Shown piece by piece: positions 15,587 through 23,021 of a DNA stretch of 64,000 bases. The translations under genes and the position numbers were made by a program. Each line of letters opens with the position of its first letter. The stretch's first letter is position 1. Source of the stretch: Ichthyenterobacterium magnum. GTDB lineage: Bacteria > Bacteroidota > Bacteroidia > Flavobacteriales > Flavobacteriaceae. The notes beneath the pieces are model-generated. The model did not search any database. It had not been told where the DNA came from and was given only the letters and a program-made list of their open reading frames with translations. The stretch spans positions 1 through 64,000 of the forward strand of contig NZ_RAQJ01000003.1 of the NCBI RefSeq assembly GCF_003610635.1. The letters run 5' to 3'.

Positions 15587-15982
15587 ATGGCAAGAAAATA
15601 TATAGACAACCCAAATGCATGTTCCCTTGTGCATACGATGAACATAATTGGAAACAAATGGAAACCGATTATCTTATATTTACTATCTAATGGTTCTATG
15701 CGATTTGGAATGTTAAATGCACTTATACCTACAATCTCAAAAAAAGTACTGACTAATCAATTGAAAGAATTGGAAAATGATGGATTACTTTTAAGACAGT
15801 CTTTTGCTGAAATTCCACCAAGAGTTGAATATTCATTGACTGAAAAAGCAATTGGACTTTTGCCTGTGTTAAGACAACTAAGTGATTGGGCAAATGATGC
15901 TTATCCCGAAATGGAATTTGAACAATGTAGAATAATAGAAAATATAAAAAAGCCAGCGTACAACAATGTATATAAAAAATAG
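15587..15982 (+). CDS. HxlR-family transcriptional regulator (cassette 11)
   Basis: 131 residues; winged helix of the HxlR family: CSLVHTMNIIGNKWKPIILYLL, then MRFGMLNALIPTISKKVLTNQLKELENDGLLLR as the recognition region, and the wing PPRVEYSLTEKAIGLLPVLRQLSDWA. Cys12 at the conserved N-terminal position can act as an electrophile or thiol sensor in relatives. It most likely regulates the divergent quinone reductase operon and itself. The last eight or so codons (AYNNVYKK) are written in the attC-like left core and arm, so its C-terminus is set by the cassette end. Confidence 0.88.
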   Translation: MARKYIDNPNACSLVHTMNIIGNKWKPIILYLLSNGSMRFGMLNALIPTISKKVLTNQLKELENDGLLLRQSFAEIPPRVEYSLTEKAIGLLPVLRQLSDWANDAYPEMEFEQCRIIENIKKPAYNNVYKK

Positions 15983-16083
15983 CGGTTTAAGTGCTTAATC
16001 GAAAATGAATTTTATAAATTTAAGGGTAGTACCAAACCGAAAAGTCCGTTAGTAAAACCCGCTACTTTTCATATACAATACCG
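15956..16083 (+). repeat. attC-like site 11
   Basis: Left core GCGTACAAC pairs with the cassette start G13173-TTGTACGC (9/9). Arms of a second type: TATATAAAAAATAGCGG and CCGCTACTTTTCATATA, again with only A:C mismatches on the top strand. Ends ACCG, then the repeat element. The HxlR stop codon is inside the site. Confidence 0.78.
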
Positions 16084-16430
16084 ATGGAACACATTCGCCA
16101 AAGGCGAACTTTAATTACTTCGTGCTTCGCACTCCCGTCCTTAAAGTAAATGTGTTCCATCTTAGGGATTAAACCAAATTACTAGTTAGAACTAAATATA
16201 AGTATATCGCCTTTAGCAAGCTTCGAGCTAAAACGTGTAACATCGTCGGTTAAAAGTAATTTGGTACAGCTTCTCTAACTCCCAATAAAATAAAATGGCA
16301 ATTAACGATGATTAACATCATCTAATTGATGAACAATTCCATAATCTTATAAGGAAGAGGCTTATCATAGAATTGTTATCCATTTTATTGTATCTTCGTT
16401 ATCATAGCTGAACTACGTTTAACCCCTTAG
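16084..16430 (+). repeat. Crossover-point element, copy 8 (full, 347 bp)
   Basis: Full copy with TTAGGGATTAAAC at the left part B boundary. This is the most distal copy; no further copy occurs to the right, although five or more attC-like sites follow. Confidence 0.85.
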
Positions 16431-16473
16431 TTCGGCTGCGCGGACGTTGTGTGTAATTTGCGAAAACATAAAA

Positions 16474-16515
16474 ATTGCGAGATTATCGGATAATCTCGCA
16501 ATTTTTATATATTTG
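16474..16515 (+). promoter_or_regulatory. Palindromic operator and -7 box upstream of fic
   Basis: A perfect 14-bp inverted repeat with one-base spacer, ATTGCGAGATTATC / GATAATCTCGCAAT (16474-16502), lies directly upstream of TATATTTG (16508-16515), which is seven bases before the Fic start. The position over the -33 region suggests repression by a dimeric regulator, possibly the C-terminal winged helix of the Fic protein itself. Confidence 0.6.
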
Positions 16516-16521
16516 TATTAT

Positions 16522-17820
16522 ATGATTGAACAAGCACCAAAATATAATAGAGACAAAGATGCAATTCCATTAATGGTTGAATTACAAACAAATGGAATGT
16601 TAAAAAGTATTCAAGACGAATATCTCTATTGGGATAAAATAAAATATAAATCCAAAAAACATTCATCAGAGGAATTATGGAATGCTATTAAACTTCATAG
16701 ATTATTAAATTCAAACCGAGTTGATTTTGGGAATTATTCTTTTTCATTTGTTGTTACTGATTTTATGCAAAGAGCTTTACATTTATTTGATATGCACATT
16801 GGAGGCACTTTGGGCAGTAATATTGGTATTGCCGAAACTGATAAAACAAAATATATTATAAGTTCATTAATAGAAGAGTCTATTTCAAGTAGTCAAATAG
16901 AAGGAGCAAATACCACACGAAAAAAGGCTAAAGAAATGATTCAACTTGAAAAAAAGCCGAAAAATAAGTCAGAATTAATGATAATGAACAATTTCATAAC
17001 AATGAAATATATAGTTCAAAACAAAGAAAGAGAATTAACCACAGAAAATATATTATACATACATAAACTAATAACAAACGGAACTTTAGGCTCTTTAAAT
17101 GAAGAGGGTTTCTTTAGAGAAAATGATGATGTCCACGTTGTTGATTACACAAAAGGTGAAATAGTTCACACACCACCATTAAAAGAAGATTTAGAAAAGT
17201 TAATTGATGAATTGTGTGTCTTTTTCAACAGCGACACTGAAAATTTCATTCACCCTATCATTAAAGGTTGTATAGTACATTTTATGATTGGTTGGATACA
17301 TCCATTTACTGATGGAAATGGTAGAACTGCACGAGCGTTGTTTTATTGGTATATGCTAAAAAAAGGTTATTGGCTTACAGAGTATTTATCAATATCAAGA
17401 ATAATTCAGGATACAAAAAATCAATATGAAAAAGCTTATTTATATACAGAATCAGATAGTAATGATTTAAGTTATTTTATCACTTATCATATTAAAACAA
17501 TGATAAAAGCCTATGATGCTTTAAAAGTATATATAAATAGAAAACAAAAAGAGGTAATTCAAGCGGCAAAATTTATGAAAATACCTCAAATCAATGAAAG
17601 AACTGCGCAGCTACTAAAATTGTTGAATGATGACAGTGATAGAGTTCTGAATACTAAAGAAGTAGAAGCTAGATTTAATATTTCAAGTTTTACTGCAAGG
17701 GCAGATTTAAAGTCTCTAGTAGAATTAGGATTCATAGATGTTATACAAGTAAATAAGAAAAAAAGAAACTATATTAAATCTGAAAAATTTGATAAAATCG
17801 TAAAAAAATATAAAATATAA
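16522..17820 (+). CDS. Fic-domain protein with C-terminal winged helix (cassette 12)
   Basis: 432 residues from the ATG after the -7 box; an in-frame upstream extension would run through the operator palindrome and is rejected. The Fic core motif IHPFTDGNGR (His260 to Arg268) is intact, so AMP or other NMP transfer to target proteins is expected. An inhibitory-helix motif S-xxx-E-G (Ser123-Glu127-Gly128, in SSQIEGANTT) places it in the class II self-inhibited group. The C-terminal about 70 residues (LNTKEVEARFNISSFTARADLKSLVELGFIDV) form a DeoR-like winged helix, suggesting autoregulation at the palindrome upstream. Single-gene cassette. Confidence 0.92.
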   Translation: MIEQAPKYNRDKDAIPLMVELQTNGMLKSIQDEYLYWDKIKYKSKKHSSEELWNAIKLHRLLNSNRVDFGNYSFSFVVTDFMQRALHLFDMHIGGTLGSNIGIAETDKTKYIISSLIEESISSSQIEGANTTRKKAKEMIQLEKKPKNKSELMIMNNFITMKYIVQNKERELTTENILYIHKLITNGTLGSLNEEGFFRENDDVHVVDYTKGEIVHTPPLKEDLEKLIDELCVFFNSDTENFIHPIIKGCIVHFMIGWIHPFTDGNGRTARALFYWYMLKKGYWLTEYLSISRIIQDTKNQYEKAYLYTESDSNDLSYFITYHIKTMIKAYDALKVYINRKQKEVIQAAKFMKIPQINERTAQLLKLLNDDSDRVLNTKEVEARFNISSFTARADLKSLVELGFIDVIQVNKKKRNYIKSEKFDKIVKKYKI

Positions 17821-17823
17821 AAC

Positions 17824-17956
17824 TACACTCAACACCGTGTATAATTAATTGCGACTGAAATTCCGATTAGGAATTTCAGTCGCAATTTTACTATCTTTCG
17901 GCTACGGCGGAAAGAATCCTGCGGATTTTCACGCAACGAAATCATAGCCAAAACCG
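17824..17956 (+). repeat. attC-like site 12
   Basis: Left core TACACTCAAC pairs with G16446-TTGTGTGTA (9/10), which places the true cassette start at 16447, after a 16-base remnant TTCGGCTGCGCGGACG. Left arm GTGTATAATTAATTGC, right arm GCAACGAAATCATAGCC. Central palindrome around GAAATTCCGATTAGGAATTTC. Ends ACCG/TTGTGC. Confidence 0.75.
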
Positions 17957-18018
17957 TTGTGCAACATTAGGAAAAACGAGCAATTTTTAGGATATTTACA
18001 AAAAAATTTGAGTGAGAA

Positions 18019-18261
18019 ATGGCAACAGTAGATAATATACGAAATGGATTGATTGACAAGATTCTGTCGATTAAAAACAAAGACTTTTTGGTAGCTCTTG
18101 ATAAAATAATTACATCGAGTTCATCGGAATCTGAAACGGTTGAATTGACTAACGAGCAGAAAATAATGCTGGAAATGAGTGAACAAGATATAAAAGATGG
18201 AAAACTTATTTCTCAAGAAGCTATGAATAAAAGGAATTTGGAATGGCTAAACTCAATATAA
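18019..18261 (+). CDS. Putative antitoxin (cassette 13)
   Basis: 80 residues, helical and acidic, with an N-terminal helix (NIRNGLIDKILSIKNKDFLVALDKII), a Ser/Glu linker, then QKIMLEMSEQDIKDGKLISQEAMNKRNLEWL, the typical toxin-binding C-terminus of antitoxins paired with RelE/ParE toxins. The next gene starts inside its last codons (19-base overlap). Confidence 0.78.
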   Translation: MATVDNIRNGLIDKILSIKNKDFLVALDKIITSSSSESETVELTNEQKIMLEMSEQDIKDGKLISQEAMNKRNLEWLNSI

Positions 18262-18557
18262 TTTGGACACGAACAGCAGACATTCAGTTCATAGGAATTT
18301 TAGAATATTGGGTTAAAAGAAACAAATCAAATAGCTATTCGAAAAAACTTTTGAAATTGGTTACTGAAAGAACGAAACAGATAGCCGAAAAACCACTGAT
18401 TTATAAAGCAACAGATTTTCAAGATACAAGAGTTGCTTCGTTGGGTAATTTTAGTATTTACTATAAATTTAACGACTCTGAAATTATTATCTCAGCTTTT
18501 TGGGACAATAGACAAAACCCTAAAAAACTTCTAAAAATATTGAAAAACAAAAAATAA
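18243..18557 (+). CDS. ParE/RelE-family toxin (cassette 13)
   Basis: 104 residues matching a standard ParE/RelE toxin: LNIIWTRTADIQFIGILEYWVKRN, the middle KQIAEKPLIYK, and the final strands FSIYYKFNDSEIIISAFWDNRQNPKKL. Normal length, in contrast to the membrane-tethered relative at 10629-11225. The cassette boundary follows 12 bases later. Confidence 0.88.
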   Translation: MAKLNIIWTRTADIQFIGILEYWVKRNKSNSYSKKLLKLVTERTKQIAEKPLIYKATDFQDTRVASLGNFSIYYKFNDSEIIISAFWDNRQNPKKLLKILKNKK

Positions 18558-18558
18558 C

Positions 18559-18686
18559 GTTGCACAACAACGTATATAATTAATACTACTTCTCTACTCC
18601 AATTAAAATTACTAACTTTAAACAACCGATTTGCAACGGCTGAAAATCCTGCGGATTCTCAACCGTACAAATCATACACGAATACG
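18559..18686 (+). repeat. attC-like site 13
   Basis: Left core GTTGCACAAC is the exact complement of the cassette start G17956-TTGTGCAAC (10/10). Left arm GTATATAATTAATAC; right part CAAATCATACACG. Ends ATACG/TTCGGCTGCG, the same ten bases that follow element copy 8 at 16431. Confidence 0.72.
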
Positions 18687-18817
18687 TTCGGCTGCGTTGT
18701 CTACCCTACGGCGAGGATGCCGAAAAACAGGTTGTTACAGCTAATTAAAATAAAATATGATGCAACAATCAACTTCATTGTTCGTCTTTAGTAAAATTCA
18801 AAACTCTAATATTAAAG
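18687..18817 (+). other. Cassette 14 leader with possible cassette remnant
   Basis: Starts TTCGGCTGCG and holds a GTTCGGC ... GCCGAA pair over about 45 bases, followed by GGTTGTTACAG, which is near-complementary to the end core GTTACAAC of the following cassette. Reads as a collapsed tiny cassette fused to the start of the esterase cassette. No gene. Confidence 0.4.
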
Positions 18818-20011
18818 ATGAAAAAACTATCCAATATTATTTTGTTACTTATAACAATAGTAAGTTGCCATTCTAATTTAACTACCAAAACTTCAAATAG
18901 TAATAAAAAAACAACAATTGATTCTCTAACAATTGGCTATAAATATACTTTTAAATCTAAACTATTAAATGAAAATCGTCCTATAATAATCTCCTTACCA
19001 AAAAAATATTCAACTAGCAATGCTAATTACCCTGTACTATATTTAACAGATGGAATGCAAAATATCTGGCATACAATAGGTACTATTGAAGTATTGACAC
19101 GAACAGGAAACATACCACCATTAATTGTTGTTGGAATTGAAAGCACAAATAGGAAAAGAGATTTCACCTTTACAAACAGTGATAACAATCCAGAAAGTGG
19201 TGGTGGATTAACGTTTCTGAGCTTTATTGAAAGTGAATTAATTCCACATATCGAGACTAATTATAGAGTGAATTCTTTTAGAGTACTGGAAGGTCACTCA
19301 CTCGGAGGTTTATTTACAGCATCAGTATTAATGGAGAAACCTAATCTATTTGATGCTTATATTATGATGAGCCCTTCATTTTGGTGGAATAAAGAAGAAG
19401 CTACAGAAAAGGCAAAATTATTTTTTAAAGCAAACCCAGATATAGAAAAGAAATTATTTTTTGGAATTGGAACATACGAATCAGGTACTAAATGGGGAAT
19501 GCGAAAAGAACTCACTAATTTTATTGATGCCATAAAAGAAAATCAACCTAAAAAGCTTCAATTTGAACATAAAGAGATGGAAAAAGAAGGTCATATGTCT
19601 TCACCTTTGTTATCAACGTACTATGGCTTAAAATATACATTTTCTGATATGTTATTTACAGACGAAATATATGATAACTATACTGATGAAAAATTCCTAA
19701 AACACGAAAATTTTATAATGACAAAATATGGTAAAGAGGCAAAACAATCTGCCGAGGAATATTTAGGGTTAGCATTCAATCTAATTAATAAAGAAAAATA
19801 TTCTAATGCCATAACTATTCTAAAAAGAAGTGTGGAAGCATATGACTTTGATATAAATATAAGAATGATTTTAGCAAGTACTTATGAAAAAAATAATGAC
19901 ATAAAAAAAGCAATCGCTACGTATAAAAAAGCAGTTAACTTACCTTTAAAATATAAACTTTCAAGAGAAAAAGAAATCCGAAAACATATTATTAGGTTAG
20001 AAAACAACTAG
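18818..20011 (+). CDS. Lipoprotein esterase with C-terminal TPR repeats (cassette 14)
   Basis: 397 residues. Lipobox ITIVSC (Cys17). Residues about 40-290 are a PF00756-type esterase: RPIIISLPKKY, YPVLYLTDG, IVVGIES, nucleophile elbow EGHSLGGLF (Ser about 164), and the His region EGHMSSPLLSTYYGL. Residues about 300-395 form two or three TPR-like helix pairs (LGLAFNLINKEKYSNAITILKRSVEAY and LASTYEKNNDIKKAIATYKKAV), an arrangement seen in other flavobacterial esterases. It probably acts on an ester in the periplasm or at the cell surface. Confidence 0.85.
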   Translation: MKKLSNIILLLITIVSCHSNLTTKTSNSNKKTTIDSLTIGYKYTFKSKLLNENRPIIISLPKKYSTSNANYPVLYLTDGMQNIWHTIGTIEVLTRTGNIPPLIVVGIESTNRKRDFTFTNSDNNPESGGGLTFLSFIESELIPHIETNYRVNSFRVLEGHSLGGLFTASVLMEKPNLFDAYIMMSPSFWWNKEEATEKAKLFFKANPDIEKKLFFGIGTYESGTKWGMRKELTNFIDAIKENQPKKLQFEHKEMEKEGHMSSPLLSTYYGLKYTFSDMLFTDEIYDNYTDEKFLKHENFIMTKYGKEAKQSAEEYLGLAFNLINKEKYSNAITILKRSVEAYDFDINIRMILASTYEKNNDIKKAIATYKKAVNLPLKYKLSREKEIRKHIIRLENN

Positions 20012-20138
20012 TTACAACAACGTGTATAATTAATGGCTGGTTCTTGCTTACTAACTGAAATTCTGCAGATGTTCCTCTGGTTCGTTCTATTTAACTAACT
20101 TAATTCTTACCAACGCAACTAAACCAAACACGAACACG
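20011..20138 (+). repeat. attC-like site 14
   Basis: Left core GTTACAAC overlaps the stop codon of the esterase. Left arm GTGTATAATTAATGGC; right arm GCAACTAAACCAAACACG. Ends ACACG/TTACAG. The arms have decayed somewhat. Confidence 0.68.
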
Positions 20139-20196
20139 TTACAGACACGCGGAAACCTACTACACAAACACTCGAAAAACTTTGAGCAATAAAATA

Positions 20197-20217
20197 TTAA
20201 TCGTAATATTGCAATTA
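20197..20217 (+). promoter_or_regulatory. ArsR-type operator upstream of arsR
   Basis: ATTAATCGTAATATTGCAATT, an imperfect palindrome overlapping a TAATATTG -7-like box, 17 bases before arsR. A close copy occurs before the arsenate reductase gene, which supports a role in regulation. Confidence 0.6.
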
Positions 20218-20234
20218 ACAAATAAAGAACAACA

Positions 20235-20567
20235 ATGGGCTTAGCGAAAACCGAAATGTTTAACGAGCAACAAAATGAAATTTCTCTTTTTGCGAAAGTT
20301 TTCGGACATCCTGCAAGAGTAGCGATTTTACAACATTTATTTAAAATGAACGCTTGTGTTTGCGGAGATTTGGTAAACGAAATTGGATTAGCGCAACCAA
20401 CAATTTCTCAACATTTAAAAGAACTAAAACATTTAGGCTTAATTAAGGGAAATGTAGAAGGAACGAGTGTTTGCTACTGTATTCACAAAGAAAATTGGAC
20501 AGCAATGAAAACTGTTATGACAGAATTTCTTAATCAAGATTTAACTACGAAGCAGGACTGCTGTTAA
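20235..20567 (+). CDS. arsR: ArsR/SmtB-family repressor (cassette 15)
   Basis: 110 residues with a winged helix: AKVFGHPARVAILQHLFKM, metalloid-binding CVCGDLV with Cys41 and Cys43, recognition helix AQPTISQHLKELKHLGLI. The C-terminus ends in a vicinal Cys pair (CC, 109-110) that could add to arsenite binding. It represses the ars operon and releases DNA on binding As(III) or Sb(III). First gene of a four-gene arsenic cassette, with operator-like repeats before it and before the next gene. Confidence 0.92.
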   Translation: MGLAKTEMFNEQQNEISLFAKVFGHPARVAILQHLFKMNACVCGDLVNEIGLAQPTISQHLKELKHLGLIKGNVEGTSVCYCIHKENWTAMKTVMTEFLNQDLTTKQDCC

Positions 20568-20580
20568 AAAATTTAGACTT

Positions 20581-20601
20581 ATTAATCGTATAATCGCAAT
20601 A
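20581..20601 (+). promoter_or_regulatory. Second ArsR-type operator, upstream of the arsenate reductase gene
   Basis: ATTAATCGTATAATCGCAATA matches the site before arsR with the same ATTAATCGTA start and GCAAT end, and sits eight bases before the next ATG. It suggests internal ArsR control of the downstream three genes. Confidence 0.6.
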
Positions 20602-20608
20602 AACAAAT

Positions 20609-21244
20609 ATGATAACAATTAAAGCAGAACTATTTAAAGAAATAGAAAATATAATCAAAGATTTAAACCCCAAAACTATTTCAAATGAGCGCAAAGCAGT
20701 TTTACAACCGCTAATTGATTTTATTCAGTCAAAGGTTTCAAAAAATCAAGAAATCCGCATCAACTTTATCTGCACTCACAATTCACGAAGAAGTCATTTA
20801 TCACAAGTTTGGGCACAAACCATGGCAAATTATTTCAATATTAAAAATGTGTTTTGTTATTCGGGCGGAACAGAGGCAACCGCATTGTTTCCAATGGTTG
20901 CCGAAACTTTACAGAATTCAGGCTTTAAAATAAACACAATTTCTAAAAATGAGAATCCTGTTTATAGCATTAAGTATTCTAACAACGAGCATCCAATAAT
21001 AGGGTTTTCAAAAAAGTTAGATGACGATTTTAATCCAAAATCTCAATTTGCGGCAATTATGACTTGCGATTCAGCAAATGAAGCGTGTCCTTTTGTTCCT
21101 GGTGCCGAAAAACGCATCCCCATAACTTTTGAAGACCCAAAAGCATTTGATAATACACCACAACAAGCAGAAAAATACAAGGAAAGAAGTCTGCAAATTG
21201 CAACCGAAATGTTCTACGTTTTTTCTCAAATTAAATCTTCTTAA
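20609..21244 (+). CDS. arsC: Low-molecular-weight-phosphatase-type arsenate reductase (cassette 15)
   Basis: 211 residues. The P-loop CTHNSRR (Cys55 to Arg61, CX5R) marks the LMW protein-tyrosine-phosphatase fold used by thioredoxin-type arsenate reductases; NFICTHNSRRSHLSQVWA is the flavobacterial form. TCDSANEACPFVPGAEKRIPITFEDPKAFD contains two further Cys (about 153 and 159) suited to the relay that ends in a disulfide. It reduces As(V) to As(III) for export by the ACR3 protein downstream. The N-terminal about 45 residues are an added helical extension. Confidence 0.88.
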   Translation: MITIKAELFKEIENIIKDLNPKTISNERKAVLQPLIDFIQSKVSKNQEIRINFICTHNSRRSHLSQVWAQTMANYFNIKNVFCYSGGTEATALFPMVAETLQNSGFKINTISKNENPVYSIKYSNNEHPIIGFSKKLDDDFNPKSQFAAIMTCDSANEACPFVPGAEKRIPITFEDPKAFDNTPQQAEKYKERSLQIATEMFYVFSQIKSS

Positions 21245-21262
21245 TGTTTTAAAAAAATAATT

Positions 21263-21670
21263 ATGGAATATCAAATTAAGGCAACTTCCGTTTCAAATAA
21301 AGACGCTACTTTGCACATAAAACAAAGTGATATCGCTTTCGGAACGACTTCAAATTCGGCTGAACTTTTACCTAATCCAGCTGAACTTTTTTTAGGTGCT
21401 TTTGCTTCGTGTATGCTTAAAAATGTAGAGCGTTTTGCTGCAACACTGAAGTTTACTTATTTAAAAGCCAAAGTTAATGTTTCTGCTACAAGAGTGGAAA
21501 AACCTTTAAAAATGGATGATATAAATTACACACTAACTATTTACAGTTCTGACGACAATCTAAATATCCCATTGCTAAAAAAGAATATTGAAAAATTTGG
21601 CACCATCTATAATACTGTAAAGTTATCGTGTAATATAAATGGAGTAATTGTGCAGAATAAAACAGTTTAA
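21263..21670 (+). CDS. OsmC-family protein (cassette 15)
   Basis: 135 residues with an OsmC/Ohr-like fold: the helix [22 protein letters not shown] carries the first Cys (about 50), and the C-terminal strand [11 protein letters not shown] the second (about 127), the peroxide-reducing pair. Members reduce organic hydroperoxides. Its place between the arsenate reductase and ACR3 genes, with 18- and 20-base gaps, suggests protection from oxidative or thiol stress caused by arsenic; that link is inference. Confidence 0.85.
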   Translation: MEYQIKATSVSNKDATLHIKQSDIAFGTTSNSAELLPNPAELFLGAFASCMLKNVERFAATLKFTYLKAKVNVSATRVEKPLKMDDINYTLTIYSSDDNLNIPLLKKNIEKFGTIYNTVKLSCNINGVIVQNKTV

Positions 21671-21690
21671 ATTTTAGAAATAAATTACAT

Positions 21691-22731
21691 ATGAAAAAAT
21701 TAAGTTTTCTTGACAGAAATCTAACACTTTGGATATTTGTTGCAATGGCTTTTGGTGTTGGTCTTGGATATTTTATTCCAACATTCCCTAATATCATCAA
21801 CTCATTTAGTAGCGGAACAACAAATATTCCGATTGCAATCGGTTTGATTTTAATGATGTATCCTCCTTTGGCAAAGGTTAATTATTCGCTACTACCAAAG
21901 GTTTTTAAAAACCTAAAGATCCTTTCTATTTCGCTCATACTAAATTGGATAATTGGCCCTGTTTTAATGTTTGTTTTGGCAATTACATTTTTACGGGATT
22001 ACCCAGAATATATGGTCGGACTTATTTTAATTGGTTTGGCGCGTTGCATTGCAATGGTCTTGGTTTGGAACGACCTTGCAGAAGGAAGTAGCGAATACGG
22101 AGCAGGTTTGGTGGCATTAAATAGCATTTTTCAAGTGTTTTTATACAGTTTTTATGCGTGGATTTTTATAACCGTTCTTCCACCATATTTTGGGTTTGAA
22201 GGAGCTATTGTAGATATTTCAATTGGAACTATTGCGGAAAGTGTTGCCATATATTTAGGCATTCCGTTTGTAATGGGGATTTTGAGCAGACTCATTTTAG
22301 TGAAATTAAAAGGCGAGGAATGGTACACAAATAAATTCATTCCAACAATTTCGCCAATGACATTGATTGCGCTATTATTTACAATTGTAATTATGTTCTC
22401 GCTAAAGGGTGAATTGATTGTAGAAATCCCAATGGACGTCGTGATAATTGCAATTCCTTTGCTTATCTATTTTACGCTAATGTTTATCATTGGATTTTTC
22501 TTTACTAAAGCCATGGGAGCAGAATACGACAAAACCGCTTCGGTAGCTTTTACAGCAGCAGGAAATAATTTTGAATTGGCTATTGCTGTTGCAATTGCAG
22601 TTTTTGGACTTAATTCGGGACAAGCATTTGCAGGAGTAATTGGTCCCTTGGTTGAAGTTCCTGCATTGATTTTATTGGTTAGAGTTTCCTTTTGGTTGCG
22701 AAAAAAATATTACGGAAAAACCAACGCTTAA
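21691..22731 (+). CDS. arsB: ACR3-family arsenite efflux permease (cassette 15)
   Basis: 346 residues, ten hydrophobic helices. The ACR3 hallmarks are present: [20 protein letters not shown] with the conserved Cys (about 114) in helix 4, the [16 protein letters not shown] motif with its conserved Glu near residue 293, and GYFIPTFP at the start. It exports As(III) across the inner membrane by proton exchange. Last gene of the arsR-arsC-osmC-acr3 cassette. Confidence 0.93.
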   Translation: MKKLSFLDRNLTLWIFVAMAFGVGLGYFIPTFPNIINSFSSGTTNIPIAIGLILMMYPPLAKVNYSLLPKVFKNLKILSISLILNWIIGPVLMFVLAITFLRDYPEYMVGLILIGLARCIAMVLVWNDLAEGSSEYGAGLVALNSIFQVFLYSFYAWIFITVLPPYFGFEGAIVDISIGTIAESVAIYLGIPFVMGILSRLILVKLKGEEWYTNKFIPTISPMTLIALLFTIVIMFSLKGELIVEIPMDVVIIAIPLLIYFTLMFIIGFFFTKAMGAEYDKTASVAFTAAGNNFELAIAVAIAVFGLNSGQAFAGVIGPLVEVPALILLVRVSFWLRKKYYGKTNA

Positions 22732-22883
22732 AGCCATACACATTTGCAATTACTCACGTTTATTTAAAATTCATTTTTAGGTGTTCGTGAACTTCGTTTC
22801 GCACCAGCCACGCTACGCCAAAAATTGCAAAAGATTATGTCTTTGCCAACGCTGACAACCAAGCTGAATGAAAAAATCCAGCA
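22732..22883 (+). other. Gene-free stretch with remnant palindrome
   Basis: Begins AGCCATACACA, like a right arm of an attC-like site, and holds a TTTGCAATT / AATTGCAAA pair (22743-22751 and 22823-22831). It may be a decayed site or cassette between the arsenic genes and site 15. No gene seen. Confidence 0.4.
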
Positions 22884-23006
22884 GGTAACAATCTATATAA
22901 AAAATAGCGGTTTAAGTGGAAATCTGAACCGCTTATACCTTTAATTAAGTATATTGCTTTCTGAAAAATTAGTGCTTAAATCCGCTACTTTTCATATACA
23001 AAACCG
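22884..23006 (+). repeat. attC-like site 15
   Basis: Left core GGTAAC shares five complementary bases with the cassette start G20138-TTAC. Arms TATATAAAAAATAGCGG and CCGCTACTTTTCATATA are of the site 11 type. The right core reads ACCGCAAG, whereas the partner cassette end (CTTGCAAC) predicts ACCGTTGCAAG: three bases including the crossover TT are missing. Confidence 0.7.
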
Positions 23007-23021
23007 CAAGTTAAAGAAACA

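Noticed and set aside
1208-16430. The repeats as a CRISPR array
   Set aside because: Copies are about 347 bp, structured, separated by whole genes of varied length, and there are no cas genes.
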